Below are positions 29,178 through 37,428 of a DNA stretch of 64,000 nt, one piece after another. Every line of letters starts with the position of its first letter. Within the stretch, counting starts at the first letter, position 1. The stretch is from Maritimibacter sp. (GTDB taxonomy: Bacteria; Pseudomonadota; Alphaproteobacteria; Rhodobacterales; Rhodobacteraceae): positions 1 to 64,000 of the forward strand of contig JAABTN010000003.1 in assembly GCA_011389895.1 (NCBI GenBank), in the 5' to 3' direction. A model generated the notes under the pieces. That model searched no databases, was not told the origin of the DNA, and saw only the letters and a program-made list of their open reading frames with translations. The position numbers and the translations under genes are program-made.

Positions 29178-30098
29178 ATGAGTGAGCCGAAAATCCTTCG
29201 CATCTATCTGGATGAATCCATGCTGTGGCAGGCGCGCGAAGGATGGTTCGGCTTTGGCGACCGGGTGACCAAGGCGTTTCAAGAGGCCGGGTTTCGCGTT
29301 GAGCTTCGGCAAAATTCGTTTGACGCGCGGGCGAAGTCGGCGGCGCGGCGGGGTTATTCGCTGTTTCTCATGGATGATCCGTTTCACCCGAAATCGCTGA
29401 ACATGCGCAAAGCCTATTACTTTCCCTATTGGCGGATCGAGGCAACGTCCAAGCGGTGGGAGTTCGAGGTTGCCCAAAGCCGGTTCGAACCGGACGAAAT
29501 TGACCCTGATCATGCTCAAAAGTGGTTCGGAAATTGGCGCAAATGGGTGTTTCGGGGTGGTCCGGCGCGGGCCGAGAAGACCGGGATGATCTATGTCGCG
29601 CTTCAGGGGCGGTTGACCGCGCAGAGGTCGTTTCAATCCATGTCGCCCCTGGACATGATCGGCGAGGTTCAGGCGCGGGCGGGGGACCGGCGCATTCTGA
29701 TCGGGCTTCACCCCGGCGAGGAGTATTCCGAGGAAGAGCGTCGCGCGCTGGAACGCATCGAGGACCGGGATACGCGCGTGACGGTGCAAACCGGCGGGAT
29801 GGAAGAGGCTCTACGCACCTGTGACTTCACCGTGACGCAGAATTCCGCCGCCGCGCTGTCGGGGTTCTTCTTCAAAAAGCCCGCGATCCTTTATGGCGAG
29901 ACGGATTTTCACCACCAGATGCCCCGTATCTCGCAGCTTGGTAGCGATGAGGCTTGGTGGCAGGTCGAAGCCTGTGCGCCCGATTACGAGAAATACCTAT
30001 ACTGGTTCCTCCACCTCAACGCGATCAAGGCCGATGAGGAAGGCGTGGCGGAGGCAAAGATCCTCGCAACCTGTCGCCATCACGGTTGGGAGATTTAG
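29178..30098 (+). CDS. capsule polysaccharide synthesis-like protein
   Basis: The 306-residue soluble protein has no signal peptide. Its C-terminal half carries [13 protein letters not shown], then [40 protein letters not shown] (quoted in part). This resembles the nucleotide-sugar binding half of KpsS/KpsC-type capsule glycosyltransferases, with an HP motif followed by an NS-A-GF-KP stretch. The exact donor and acceptor are unknown. It is single, divergent from hslV and convergent with hemH, not inside a capsule cluster. ATG 29178 gives [15 protein letters not shown]. Confidence 0.55.
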   Translation: MSEPKILRIYLDESMLWQAREGWFGFGDRVTKAFQEAGFRVELRQNSFDARAKSAARRGYSLFLMDDPFHPKSLNMRKAYYFPYWRIEATSKRWEFEVAQSRFEPDEIDPDHAQKWFGNWRKWVFRGGPARAEKTGMIYVALQGRLTAQRSFQSMSPLDMIGEVQARAGDRRILIGLHPGEEYSEEERRALERIEDRDTRVTVQTGGMEEALRTCDFTVTQNSAAALSGFFFKKPAILYGETDFHHQMPRISQLGSDEAWWQVEACAPDYEKYLYWFLHLNAIKADEEGVAEAKILATCRHHGWEI

Positions 30099-30101
30099 GC
30101 T

Positions 30102-31142
30102 CTATTCCAGCCAACCGGCGAGGTTTTCGATGGTCACATTCGCCAGCGCGTCGATATGGGCCGGGTCGTCGTTGAGACAGGGAATGTAGGTAAAGCTTTC
30201 CCCCCCGGCCTCTTCGAAGGCTTCACAAATCTCGCCCTTGATCTCTTCCAGCGTTTCGATGCAATCGGCGGAAAAAGCGGGTGCGAGCACGGCGATCTTT
30301 TTCACCCCGTCCTCTTTTGCCAGCCGCGCGACCTCTTCAACCGTGTAGGGTTTGAGCCATTCCTCGGGGCCGAACACCGATTGGAACGTGGTTTGAATCC
30401 GGTCTTCCGACCAGCCCAACCGTTCGGTCAGAAGCCGCGTCGTTTTCTGACATTGGCAGTGATAGGGATCGCCTTCCATCAGGTACCGCTCGGGCATGCC
30501 GTGGTATGAACAGATCACCCGGTCCGGCGCATCCGCTTCGGTCGGATACACCCGCTCGACCGATTGTGCGAGCGCCTCGATATAATCGGCGCGGTCGAAA
30601 TAGGCCGAGGTGGTGCGCACCGCCGGTTGCCATGTTTGGTCCATGAGCGCGCGGAAAAATTCGTCGTTCGCAGTGCCCGACGTGGTGGCCGAATAATGGG
30701 GATACAGCGGAAAGAACAGGATGCGCCGGCACCCCGCCTTGACCATCGCGTCAACCTTGGACTTGGTCGAGGGGTTGCCATAGCGCATGCAGAAATCGAC
30801 CATGATCCGGTCGCCGAAGGCATCACCCAGCTTATCCGACAGCTTTGCCACCTGTGCCTTGGTGATCGTCATCAAGGGGCTTTCGCCTTCCTCGTGATTC
30901 CAGATCATCTTGTAATTCGCGCCAGAGCGGAATGGCCGGATGGTGAGAATTGGACCTTGGAGGATCGGTTGCCATTTCCATGACGGATAGTCGATCACGC
31001 GCTTGTCCGACAGGAATTCGTTCAGATAGCGGCGCATCGACCAATAGTCATAGTTGTCCGGTGTTCCGAGATTGGCAAAAAGCACGCCAACCTTGGCGGT
31101 CGGCACCTCGGGGTGATCCGCAGGCATGGTATCGGTTTTCAT
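30102..31142 (-). CDS. hemH: ferrochelatase
   Basis: HemH inserts Fe(II) into protoporphyrin IX. The 346-residue protein has VLFANLGTPDNYDYWSMRRYL (quoted in part) near residue 19, the catalytic His in SYHGMPERY near 210 and the Glu in DCIETLEEI near 285. ATG 31142 has an AAGGGACAG site; the track's extension of 97 residues overlaps the upstream gene in another frame. It ends 3 nt after the convergent capsule-like gene and follows the next gene by 25 nt. Confidence 0.94.
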   Translation of the reverse strand: MKTDTMPADHPEVPTAKVGVLFANLGTPDNYDYWSMRRYLNEFLSDKRVIDYPSWKWQPILQGPILTIRPFRSGANYKMIWNHEEGESPLMTITKAQVAKLSDKLGDAFGDRIMVDFCMRYGNPSTKSKVDAMVKAGCRRILFFPLYPHYSATTSGTANDEFFRALMDQTWQPAVRTTSAYFDRADYIEALAQSVERVYPTEADAPDRVICSYHGMPERYLMEGDPYHCQCQKTTRLLTERLGWSEDRIQTTFQSVFGPEEWLKPYTVEEVARLAKEDGVKKIAVLAPAFSADCIETLEEIKGEICEAFEEAGGESFTYIPCLNDDPAHIDALANVTIENLAGWLE

Positions 31143-31167
31143 TCTCTGTCCCTTCACGTCCCGCCTG

Positions 31168-31983
31168 TTACGGGGTGTCGTCCGGTTTGGTTTCATCGAC
31201 GCCAAGCGCATCGGCCAGCCGCATCTTGGCGGATCCGGGGCGCAGTGGCTTCTGCTGGCTTTCATGAGGGGCCCATCCGGCGAGGAAAATGAGATCGAAT
31301 GTCGCGGTGATTCGCCCGTCCTCGGCACCGAAGGCCTCGCCATAACGCGCGGCCATCGCGGGGAACAGGGCCCGCGGTGTTCGCGTCGCCCGGGTCGCAA
31401 GCGCATTGCCTTCGCCCATGTTGCGCAGGTCACGAAGCAGGGCGAAGGCGTCCGCGTAGCTCACGCTGCGTTTGGAGTTGTCTGCGACCGGAAGCGCAAA
31501 ACCGGCCCGTTGCAACAGCGCGCCGAGGTCGCGAAGTTCGCCCATCGGGAGCAGGCGGGGGGACAACCCTGCGCTCATCGCGATCTCGGTTTCCGACAGG
31601 ACAGACCGGAGTTCGGAGAGCGTTTCGCCCCCGAACATCACGCCGATGAAGAACCCGTCAGGCTCCAACGCGCGCAGGCATTGAACAAGCTGGCCGACCG
31701 GGTCATTCGCCCAATGCATCGACAGGCCATGGATCACGAGATCATGCGCGCCGGGGGTCAGCGCAAGGTGGTCGTCATCCGGCGCGATCACCGCATCGGG
31801 AAAGAACCGGCCCCAAACCTCGGGAAAACCCGTCACCACGGCGGGTTTCGTAAACCTTCTGTTAACCTCGATTAGGCGATCCTGAGCCTCGAAAGCCGCT
31901 TCTTCCTGAAGAAACATTCCGTCCGCGGTCGCACGGCTGCGGGTCAGGGCAAGTCGGGTTTGATCGGTCAGGCGCTGGGTCAT
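31168..31983 (-). CDS. NDUFAF5-like pseudo-methyltransferase
   Basis: The 271-residue protein aligns by eye with the NDUFAF5/BioC-like methyltransferase group: FLQEEAAFEAQDRLIEVNRRF at the N-terminus (quoted in part), HDLVIHGLSMHWANDPVGQL, ALEPDGFFIGVMFGGETLSELR and DLGALLQRAGFALPVAD. The usual GxGxG SAM loop between RRF and the DLVIH strand is missing (FTKPAVVTGFPEVWGRFF instead), which suggests loss of methyl transfer. Mitochondrial NDUFAF5 hydroxylates an arginine of complex I, but that role is only a possibility here. It is divergent from comF. Confidence 0.7.
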   Translation of the reverse strand: MTQRLTDQTRLALTRSRATADGMFLQEEAAFEAQDRLIEVNRRFTKPAVVTGFPEVWGRFFPDAVIAPDDDHLALTPGAHDLVIHGLSMHWANDPVGQLVQCLRALEPDGFFIGVMFGGETLSELRSVLSETEIAMSAGLSPRLLPMGELRDLGALLQRAGFALPVADNSKRSVSYADAFALLRDLRNMGEGNALATRATRTPRALFPAMAARYGEAFGAEDGRITATFDLIFLAGWAPHESQQKPLRPGSAKMRLADALGVDETKPDDTP

Positions 31984-32013
31984 GGCGCGAGACCATAGAA
32001 GGAGGCACGCGAA

Positions 32014-32730
32014 ATGCAATCGCTCGTCCGGGCGGTTTACCCGGCGCAATGTGCAAGTTGTGGTGAGATCGTCGATGGCGATGGCGGGCTTTGCGGGGCC
32101 TGTTGGCGCGAAACGCGGTTCGTGCTTGGCCATGTCTGCGACACCTGTGGCACGCCGCTTCCGGGTGAGGAAGACGGGGGGACCGACCAATGCGACGACT
32201 GCATGCACATTGCGCGGCCTTGGCGACGGGGGCGCACGGCGTTGACGTATGATGGGATCGGGCGGCGGCTCGTCCTTGGTCTGAAATATGCCGACCGGCT
32301 TGATATCGCGCGCCCGGCGGCGCGGTGGATGGCACGGGCGATCGAACCGATCACAACGCCGGGCATGGTCATTGTCCCGATCCCGTCTCACTGGACCCGG
32401 ATGTTTCGCCGCCGCTACAACCAAGCCGCCGAGATCGCCCGCGCGCTGGGCCGGGAGACCGGGATGGCGGTATTACCAAACGCACTGATCCGCGCCCGTG
32501 GTGGTGAAACGCAAGGCGGCAAGAATTTCGACGCCCGCTTTGCCAATCTTGTTGGCGTGATCCAACCGCATCCGAAGAAGGGCGCGGATCTTGCGGGCAA
32601 GGATGTGCTTATCGTCGATGATGTGATGGCCTCGGGCGCGACCTTGGGGGCGGCGACCGAGGCGACATATGTCGCGGGCGCGCGGGTGGTTTGCATCGCG
32701 ACACTGGCGCGGGTGGCCAAGGATACCTAG
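32014..32730 (+). CDS. comF: ComF family phosphoribosyltransferase-like protein
   Basis: ComF proteins take part in DNA uptake for natural transformation, with a phosphoribosyltransferase fold and unclear biochemistry. The 238-residue sequence has three N-terminal zinc-binding Cys pairs (CASC, CDTC, CDDC) and the PRPP loop DVLIVDDVMASGATLGAAT near residue 203. It is the first of a run comF, grxC, nitrilase, marR, the last three with tight or overlapping junctions. In Rhodobacterales comF has been linked to gene-transfer-agent recipients as well as transformation. Confidence 0.88.
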   Translation: MQSLVRAVYPAQCASCGEIVDGDGGLCGACWRETRFVLGHVCDTCGTPLPGEEDGGTDQCDDCMHIARPWRRGRTALTYDGIGRRLVLGLKYADRLDIARPAARWMARAIEPITTPGMVIVPIPSHWTRMFRRRYNQAAEIARALGRETGMAVLPNALIRARGGETQGGKNFDARFANLVGVIQPHPKKGADLAGKDVLIVDDVMASGATLGAATEATYVAGARVVCIATLARVAKDT

Positions 32731-32769
32731 ATGTTCCATGACAGGGCCACAGCCCGAAAAGGACATCCG

Positions 32770-33024
32770 ATGAAACCGATCACGATCTATACCACCCCCT
32801 TTTGCGGCTTCTGCGTCGCGGCGAAACGGCTTTTGAAAAAGAAGAACGCCGAGTTTAACGAGATCGACGTGTCGCGCGACAAGGAGAAGCGGCAGGAGAT
32901 GATGCAGAAATCCGGACAGCACACCGTGCCGCAAATCTGGATTGGCGAAATCCACGTCGGTGGGTGCGACGAGCTGCATGAACTTGAGCGCGCGGGCAAA
33001 CTCGACCCCCTGCTGGCCGCGTGA
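32770..33024 (+). CDS. grxC: glutaredoxin 3
   Basis: An 84-residue class I glutaredoxin that reduces disulfides with glutathione. The active site CGFC is at residues 11-14 (TTPFCGFCVAAKRLL), with the GSH-binding TVPQIWI and GGCDEL motifs following. CGFC instead of the common CPYC is a known variation. ATG 32770 starts MKPITIYT; the longer track ORF adds an unsupported leader. It overlaps the next gene as GTGA. Confidence 0.93.
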   Translation: MKPITIYTTPFCGFCVAAKRLLKKKNAEFNEIDVSRDKEKRQEMMQKSGQHTVPQIWIGEIHVGGCDELHELERAGKLDPLLAA

Positions 33025-33845
33025 CCCGGGTCGCGCTGGTTCAGCTTTGTTCCGGCGACGATCCCGCCGCCAACCTTCCCGCAACGCGCGCGCTTGTGCA
33101 AAAGGCGGCGGCGGAGGGGGCGCGCTTCGTGTTGACCCCCGAGGTGACGAATTGCGTCTCGACCAGCCGGGCGCACCAGGAAGAGGTGCTTTCACCCGAG
33201 GAGACCGATGTTACCTTGGCGGCCCTGCGGGCTGACGCAGCCGCGCTTGGGGTTTGGCTTCTGATCGGGTCTCTGGCGCTCAAGACGGATGATCCCGATG
33301 GCCGGTTCGCGAACCGGTCTTTCCTGATCGACCCGGCGGGAAGTATCACCGCGCGGTATGACAAGATCCACATGTTCGATGTCGATGTCTCGACCAGCGA
33401 ACGGTATCGCGAAAGCGCGGGTTATCGCCCGGGATCGGTCTCTGAATTGGCCCAGGTCGATGGAATTCCGGTCGGACTTACCATCTGTTACGACGTGCGG
33501 TTCCCGCATCTTTATCGAAGGCTCGCCCAGGCCGGGGCCAGCATTCTGACCGTGCCTTCCGCCTTTTCGACAGCCACCGGACCGGCACATTGGGAGGTGT
33601 TGTTGCGCGCCCGGGCCATTGAAACCGGGTGTTTCGTGCTCGCCCCCGCGCAGACCGGTCAGAACACCGGGAAGAGAGCGACGCATGGGCATTCTCTCGC
33701 GGTGTCACCTTGGGGCACGGTTCTGGCTGATGGCGGCAGCGCGCCGGGGATAACCTTGGTTGATCTTGACCTCTCGGACGTGGAAAAGTCGCGTCATCGT
33801 ATCCCGGCCCTGCGCCATGACCGCGAGTTTGAAGACCCCGCATGA
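33021..33845 (+). CDS. carbon-nitrogen hydrolase (Nit/omega-amidase-like)
   Basis: A 274-residue nitrilase-superfamily hydrolase with the Glu-Lys-Cys triad: Glu in LTPEVTNCV near residue 42, Lys in RYDKIHMFDVDV near 115 and Cys in LTICYDVRFPHLYR near 155. The closest group is Nit1/Nit2, which deaminates deaminated glutathione or alpha-ketoglutaramate; position next to grxC fits glutathione repair. Start GTG 33021 overlaps grxC, and its stop overlaps the marR start. Confidence 0.9.
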   Translation: MTRVALVQLCSGDDPAANLPATRALVQKAAAEGARFVLTPEVTNCVSTSRAHQEEVLSPEETDVTLAALRADAAALGVWLLIGSLALKTDDPDGRFANRSFLIDPAGSITARYDKIHMFDVDVSTSERYRESAGYRPGSVSELAQVDGIPVGLTICYDVRFPHLYRRLAQAGASILTVPSAFSTATGPAHWEVLLRARAIETGCFVLAPAQTGQNTGKRATHGHSLAVSPWGTVLADGGSAPGITLVDLDLSDVEKSRHRIPALRHDREFEDPA

Positions 33846-34288
33846 CCGACCAGTACTCAGACAGCCTGTCTGTCGCCCTCTTCAGTGAAATGTTCATGGC
33901 CGATCAGCTCGCGCGCACGGCCCTGTCGAAGGCGTTGCCAAAGGGTATGGAGCTAAGCCATTTTTCCGTGCTCAACCATCTTGCCCGCGCGGGCGAGACG
34001 CGGTCGCCGGCGCAGTTGGCGAAATCGTTCCATGTGACGCGGGGCGCGATGACCAACACGTTGAACAAGCTGGAGTGGGCCGGGCATATTCACGTGCATC
34101 CCGATTGGGACGATGCGCGGCGCAAGCAAGTGACCATCTCGCCCGCCGGGCGCAAGGCCCGCGATGCCGCGCTTGCCGCGATCACGCCGATTATCGCGGA
34201 CGTGGTCGCACAGATCGGTCCGGACAAGGTGCGCGCGGTCCTGCCCGTTCTGCGCGAGATGCGGGTGAAATTCGATGAACAGGGCTGA
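33842..34288 (+). CDS. MarR family transcriptional regulator
   Basis: The 148-residue protein has the MarR winged helix: a helix with MELSHFSVLNHLAR, then SPAQLAKSFHVTRGAMTNTLNKLEWAGHI (quoted in part) as the recognition helix and wing DWDDARRKQVTISPAG. It likely forms a dimer that binds a short palindrome. It overlaps the nitrilase gene as ATGA, so it may be autoregulated through the upstream promoter, but I see no obvious operator. Confidence 0.9.
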   Translation: MTDQYSDSLSVALFSEMFMADQLARTALSKALPKGMELSHFSVLNHLARAGETRSPAQLAKSFHVTRGAMTNTLNKLEWAGHIHVHPDWDDARRKQVTISPAGRKARDAALAAITPIIADVVAQIGPDKVRAVLPVLREMRVKFDEQG

Positions 34289-34302
34289 CGTGGAGCGCGC
34301 GC

Positions 34303-35046
34303 CTAGTTTGCAACGCTCGTGGTGACATAGTTCACCGACAGGTCGCGGGACGAGATCGACCAGCTCCACAACACCGGATTGAAGACGAAACCCTTCTTGT
34401 CGACAAGCCGAAGCCCGGCGCGCGTGATCAGGTCGCCAAGCTCGTCCGGCGTAATGAATTTCTTCCACTCGTGCGTGCCCTTGGGTAGCCAGCGCATGAC
34501 ATGTTCGGCCCCGATGATGGCGACCATGTAACTTTTCGGGTTCCGGTTGATGGTCGAGGCAACCATGAGACCGCCGGGTTTCAGAAGCTGATGGCAGGCC
34601 GTGAGATAGGACAGCGGATCGGACACATGTTCGACAACCTCCATGTTGAGCACCACGTCGAATTTCTCGCCCGCCGCCGCCATCGCCTCGGCGGTGGTGT
34701 GGCGATAGTCGATGTCGAGCCCGGATTGTTCGGCGTGCACCTGCGCAACCGGAATATTCCCCGCCGCCGCATCGGCGCCCACGACCGTGGCCCCGAGCCG
34801 CGCCATGGGTTCGGACAACAGCCCGCCACCACAGCCGATGTCGAGAAGCCGGAGACCGGCGAAGGGTTTGTTGTCGGACAGATCACGCCCGAACTCTGCC
34901 GCGATTTGTGACGTGATGTAATCCAGCCTGACGGGATTCATCATGTGCAGGGGCTTGAACTTACCCGTCGCATCCCACCATTCTGCTGCCATCGCCTCGA
35001 ATTTGGCGACTTCACTGGGATCGACTGTCGTTTCTGCGGTGGTCAT
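34303..35046 (-). CDS. ubiG: bifunctional 2-polyprenyl-6-hydroxyphenol methylase / 3-demethylubiquinol 3-O-methyltransferase
   Basis: UbiG performs both O-methylations of ubiquinone synthesis. The 247-residue protein has [25 protein letters not shown] (quoted in part) near residue 15, the SAM loop [20 protein letters not shown] near 68 and the post II region [13 protein letters not shown] near 128. ATG 35046 follows AGAGGGTAGC; the track starts five codons earlier. It is divergent from pip with a gap of 54 nt. Confidence 0.95.
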   Translation of the reverse strand: MTTAETTVDPSEVAKFEAMAAEWWDATGKFKPLHMMNPVRLDYITSQIAAEFGRDLSDNKPFAGLRLLDIGCGGGLLSEPMARLGATVVGADAAAGNIPVAQVHAEQSGLDIDYRHTTAEAMAAAGEKFDVVLNMEVVEHVSDPLSYLTACHQLLKPGGLMVASTINRNPKSYMVAIIGAEHVMRWLPKGTHEWKKFITPDELGDLITRAGLRLVDKKGFVFNPVLWSWSISSRDLSVNYVTTSVAN

Positions 35047-35100
35047 GCTACCCTCTTGCATTGATGGCGGAACATTCTTCGCCCCCTATATTAGGTCTTG

Positions 35101-36090
35101 ATGGAACACGCCGCAGGAAAAAACAGCACAGGGGCGAAATTGTATCTCCCTCTCGAACCGTGGGATCGGCAAATGCTGGAGGTCGGTGATGGCCACCAGG
35201 TTTATGTCGAGCAATGCGGGGCAAGAGACGGCATTCCCATCGTCGTGTTTCACGGTGGCCCCGGCGGAGGATGTTCCCCCGCCATGCGCCGGTTTTTCAA
35301 TCCGCAGAAATACCGCATTATCCTGTTCGATCAGCGCGGCTGCGGCCGCTCCCGCCCTCATGCCAGCGTCACGCATAACACGACCTGGCACCTTGTCGAA
35401 GACATCGAGCTTATCCGCACTACGTTGGGGATCGACCGTTGGATCGTCTTCGGGGGAAGCTGGGGGGCGACGCTGGCCCTGATCTATGCCCAGGCGCATC
35501 CGTCGCGGGTGGCATGGCTGGTGCTGCGCGGTGTGTTTCTTGCCACAGAACGCGAGTTCAACTGGTTCTATGGCGGCGGGGCCGGGCAGTTCTGGCCCGA
35601 TCTCTGGGCCCGGTTCATGGAGCCGATCCCCGAGGACGAGCGGGATGATTTGATCAAGGCCTATCATCAGCGCCTGTTTTCCGGAAATCGCACCGATGAG
35701 CTCAAGCATGCGCGCGTCTGGGCGGCGTGGGAAAATGCGCTGGCCTCGATCGACAATGACGGGGCGATGATCGACAGCCCGGCGGATTACGCGCTCGCCT
35801 TCGCGCGGCTTGAGAACCACTATTTCCAAAACCGCGCCTTCCTGTCGGAGGATCAACAGATCCTCGCCAACATGAACAAGATCGCCCATGTGCCGGGCAC
35901 CATCGTTCAGGGCCGCCATGACATGATCTGCCCGCCCCAATCGGCATGGGCGCTGCACAAGGCATGGCCAACGTCCGAGTTTCGCATGATCCCCCGTGCC
36001 GGTCACGCGGTATCCGAGCCCGGCATTGCCGCCGAGCTTGTGCGCACCACCGACAAACTGACGCGGCAGCAAAGCACGCTGGGCCTATGA
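35101..36090 (+). CDS. pip: prolyl aminopeptidase
   Basis: Pip removes N-terminal proline from peptides. The 329-residue alpha/beta hydrolase has the oxyanion segment VFHGGPGGGCSP near residue 49, LFDQRGCGRSRPH near 75 and the nucleophile GGSWGATLAL near 118, followed by the family cap domain and the acid-base pair with His in AGHAVSEPG near 301. The start is ATG 35101; the track includes a preceding TTG. The stop overlaps the next start as ATGA. Confidence 0.93.
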   Translation: MEHAAGKNSTGAKLYLPLEPWDRQMLEVGDGHQVYVEQCGARDGIPIVVFHGGPGGGCSPAMRRFFNPQKYRIILFDQRGCGRSRPHASVTHNTTWHLVEDIELIRTTLGIDRWIVFGGSWGATLALIYAQAHPSRVAWLVLRGVFLATEREFNWFYGGGAGQFWPDLWARFMEPIPEDERDDLIKAYHQRLFSGNRTDELKHARVWAAWENALASIDNDGAMIDSPADYALAFARLENHYFQNRAFLSEDQQILANMNKIAHVPGTIVQGRHDMICPPQSAWALHKAWPTSEFRMIPRAGHAVSEPGIAAELVRTTDKLTRQQSTLGL

Positions 36091-36701
36091 AGGACCAAAG
36101 GCGCATCTGGGACCGGCTGGCAAAGCGCTACATCGCATCGCCCATCGGTGATGTGCCCGCCTATGAACGCAAGCTTGAACTGACGCGCGCCTATCTGCGC
36201 CCCGGCATGAAGCTTCTCGAAATCGGCTGTGGATCGGGGAACACCGGGCGCAAACACGCACCGCTTGTGGCGAGCTATACGGCGATGGACATCTCGCCCG
36301 AAATGATCCGGCGGGGTGAGGCAGAGGGGCCGGTGCCCGACAACATGCGGTTCGAATGCGGTGACTTCGATGCAGCCGATATCGCGCCCGGGAGCTATGA
36401 CATGATCCTTGCCCTGTCGGTCCTGCATCTTCTGCCCGACCCTGAGGCAACGGTGAAAAAGATCGCGGCGGCCCTGACGCCTGGCGGATATTTCGTGTCC
36501 TCCACCGTGCCGACGCGCAACTATCCGCTCTTGCGCGTGATCGCCCCGGTGGGGCAGCTGTTCGGGCTGATCCCGCATCTCGCCTCGATCAGCGCCGGCG
36601 ACATACGCGGCTACATGACCCAAGAGGGGCTTGAGATCATCGAAGACTGGGTGCCGGATGCGAAATCTGCCGTGTTCCTCGTGGCGCGGAAACGGTCCTG
36701 A
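36087..36701 (+). CDS. class I SAM-dependent methyltransferase
   Basis: The 204-residue protein is a class I methyltransferase with the SAM loop LLEIGCGSGNTGRKHAPLV near residue 46 (quoted in part), the second motif TAMDISPEMI near 68 and LALSVLHLLPDPEATVKKI (quoted in part) near 110. The C-terminal part (LLRVIAPVGQLFGLIPHL) resembles small-molecule or lipid methyltransferases. The substrate is unknown. ATG 36087 overlaps pip, and the track's N-terminal extension reads through pip in another frame. Confidence 0.85.
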   Translation: MKDQRRIWDRLAKRYIASPIGDVPAYERKLELTRAYLRPGMKLLEIGCGSGNTGRKHAPLVASYTAMDISPEMIRRGEAEGPVPDNMRFECGDFDAADIAPGSYDMILALSVLHLLPDPEATVKKIAAALTPGGYFVSSTVPTRNYPLLRVIAPVGQLFGLIPHLASISAGDIRGYMTQEGLEIIEDWVPDAKSAVFLVARKRS

Positions 36702-36712
36702 GAACATTGTGC

Positions 36713-36741
36713 TTGCAGACTCGTCCCACCTTCCCTATATC
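36713..36741 (+). promoter_or_regulatory. sigma-70 promoter of the rimP-nusA-infB operon
   Basis: TTGCAG and TATATC are spaced by exactly 17 nt, just after the methyltransferase stop. Transcription would start near 36748, giving a leader of about 90 nt before rimP. Confidence 0.55.
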
Positions 36742-36747
36742 CCCCTC

Positions 36748-36820
36748 AACAGCGGAGGCGCTGGGGTCCAAACCCGACGCTCCACCGGAACACACCGACG
36801 GGCCGCTGGCCCGTTTTTTT
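36748..36820 (+). ncRNA. rimP leader attenuator-like element
   Basis: Between the promoter and rimP are two hairpins. The first is imperfect (GGAGGCG...CGCTCC with an inner GGG...CCC). The second is the perfect 7-bp stem ACGGGCC-gct-GGCCCGT followed by seven T, that is an intrinsic terminator only 17 nt before the rimP start codon. A leader ending in a terminator ahead of rimP-nusA is known in gammaproteobacteria; homology to that element is not established here. Confidence 0.5.
36798..36820 (+). terminator. intrinsic terminator upstream of rimP
   Basis: The stem ACGGGCC/GGCCCGT with loop GCT and a run of T gives a textbook terminator. It can serve pip-methyltransferase read-through and, if the promoter at 36713 is active, attenuate the nusA operon. 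Confidence 0.8.
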
Positions 36821-36837
36821 GTGCCTGAAAGGGTTCC

Positions 36838-37428
36838 ATGTCCGATCTTGTCGCCACGACCGCGATTGACCGTCGCCTCTGTGAAATCGTCCGTCCCGTG
36901 ATCGAGGGAATGGGGTTTGAGCTTGTGCGCCTGCGGCTCATGGGTGGTAATAGCCAGACGCTGCAGATCATGGCCGAGAAACCCGAAGGCGGGATCGAGG
37001 TTGATGACTTGGCCGAGATCAACACCGCGCTGGGCGCAACGCTTGATGTCGAAGACCCGATTGACGGGGAATATACGCTTGAGGTGTCGAGCCCCGGCAT
37101 TGACCGCCCGCTGACCCGGTTCAAGGATTTCGATACCTGGAACGGGTGGATCGCGAAGCTTGAAACATCAGAGCTGATCGACGGGCGCAAGCGGTTCAAG
37201 GGCGTGATCCACGGCACCGAGGGGGACGAGATTCTCATCGAGATCGACGACCAGGGCACGCCTGTGACCATCGGTCTGACCTTTGACCTGCTGGCCGAGG
37301 CAAAGCTCGTGCTCACCGACGACCTGGTTTCCGAGATGCTGAAACAGCGCAAGGACGCGGGCATCATCGACGAAAGCCAATACGACGAAATTGAAACGGA
37401 CGACGAAGCGTCCGAGGAGGAAAGATAA
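36838..37428 (+). CDS. rimP: ribosome maturation factor RimP
   Basis: RimP assists 30S subunit maturation. The 196-residue protein has the N-terminal domain with [14 protein letters not shown] near residue 21, [23 protein letters not shown] (quoted in part) near 73 and the SH3-like C-terminal domain, followed by an acidic tail ([11 protein letters not shown]). It is the first gene of rimP-nusA-ylxR-infB. The stop is directly followed by the nusA ATG. Confidence 0.95.
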   Translation: MSDLVATTAIDRRLCEIVRPVIEGMGFELVRLRLMGGNSQTLQIMAEKPEGGIEVDDLAEINTALGATLDVEDPIDGEYTLEVSSPGIDRPLTRFKDFDTWNGWIAKLETSELIDGRKRFKGVIHGTEGDEILIEIDDQGTPVTIGLTFDLLAEAKLVLTDDLVSEMLKQRKDAGIIDESQYDEIETDDEASEEER

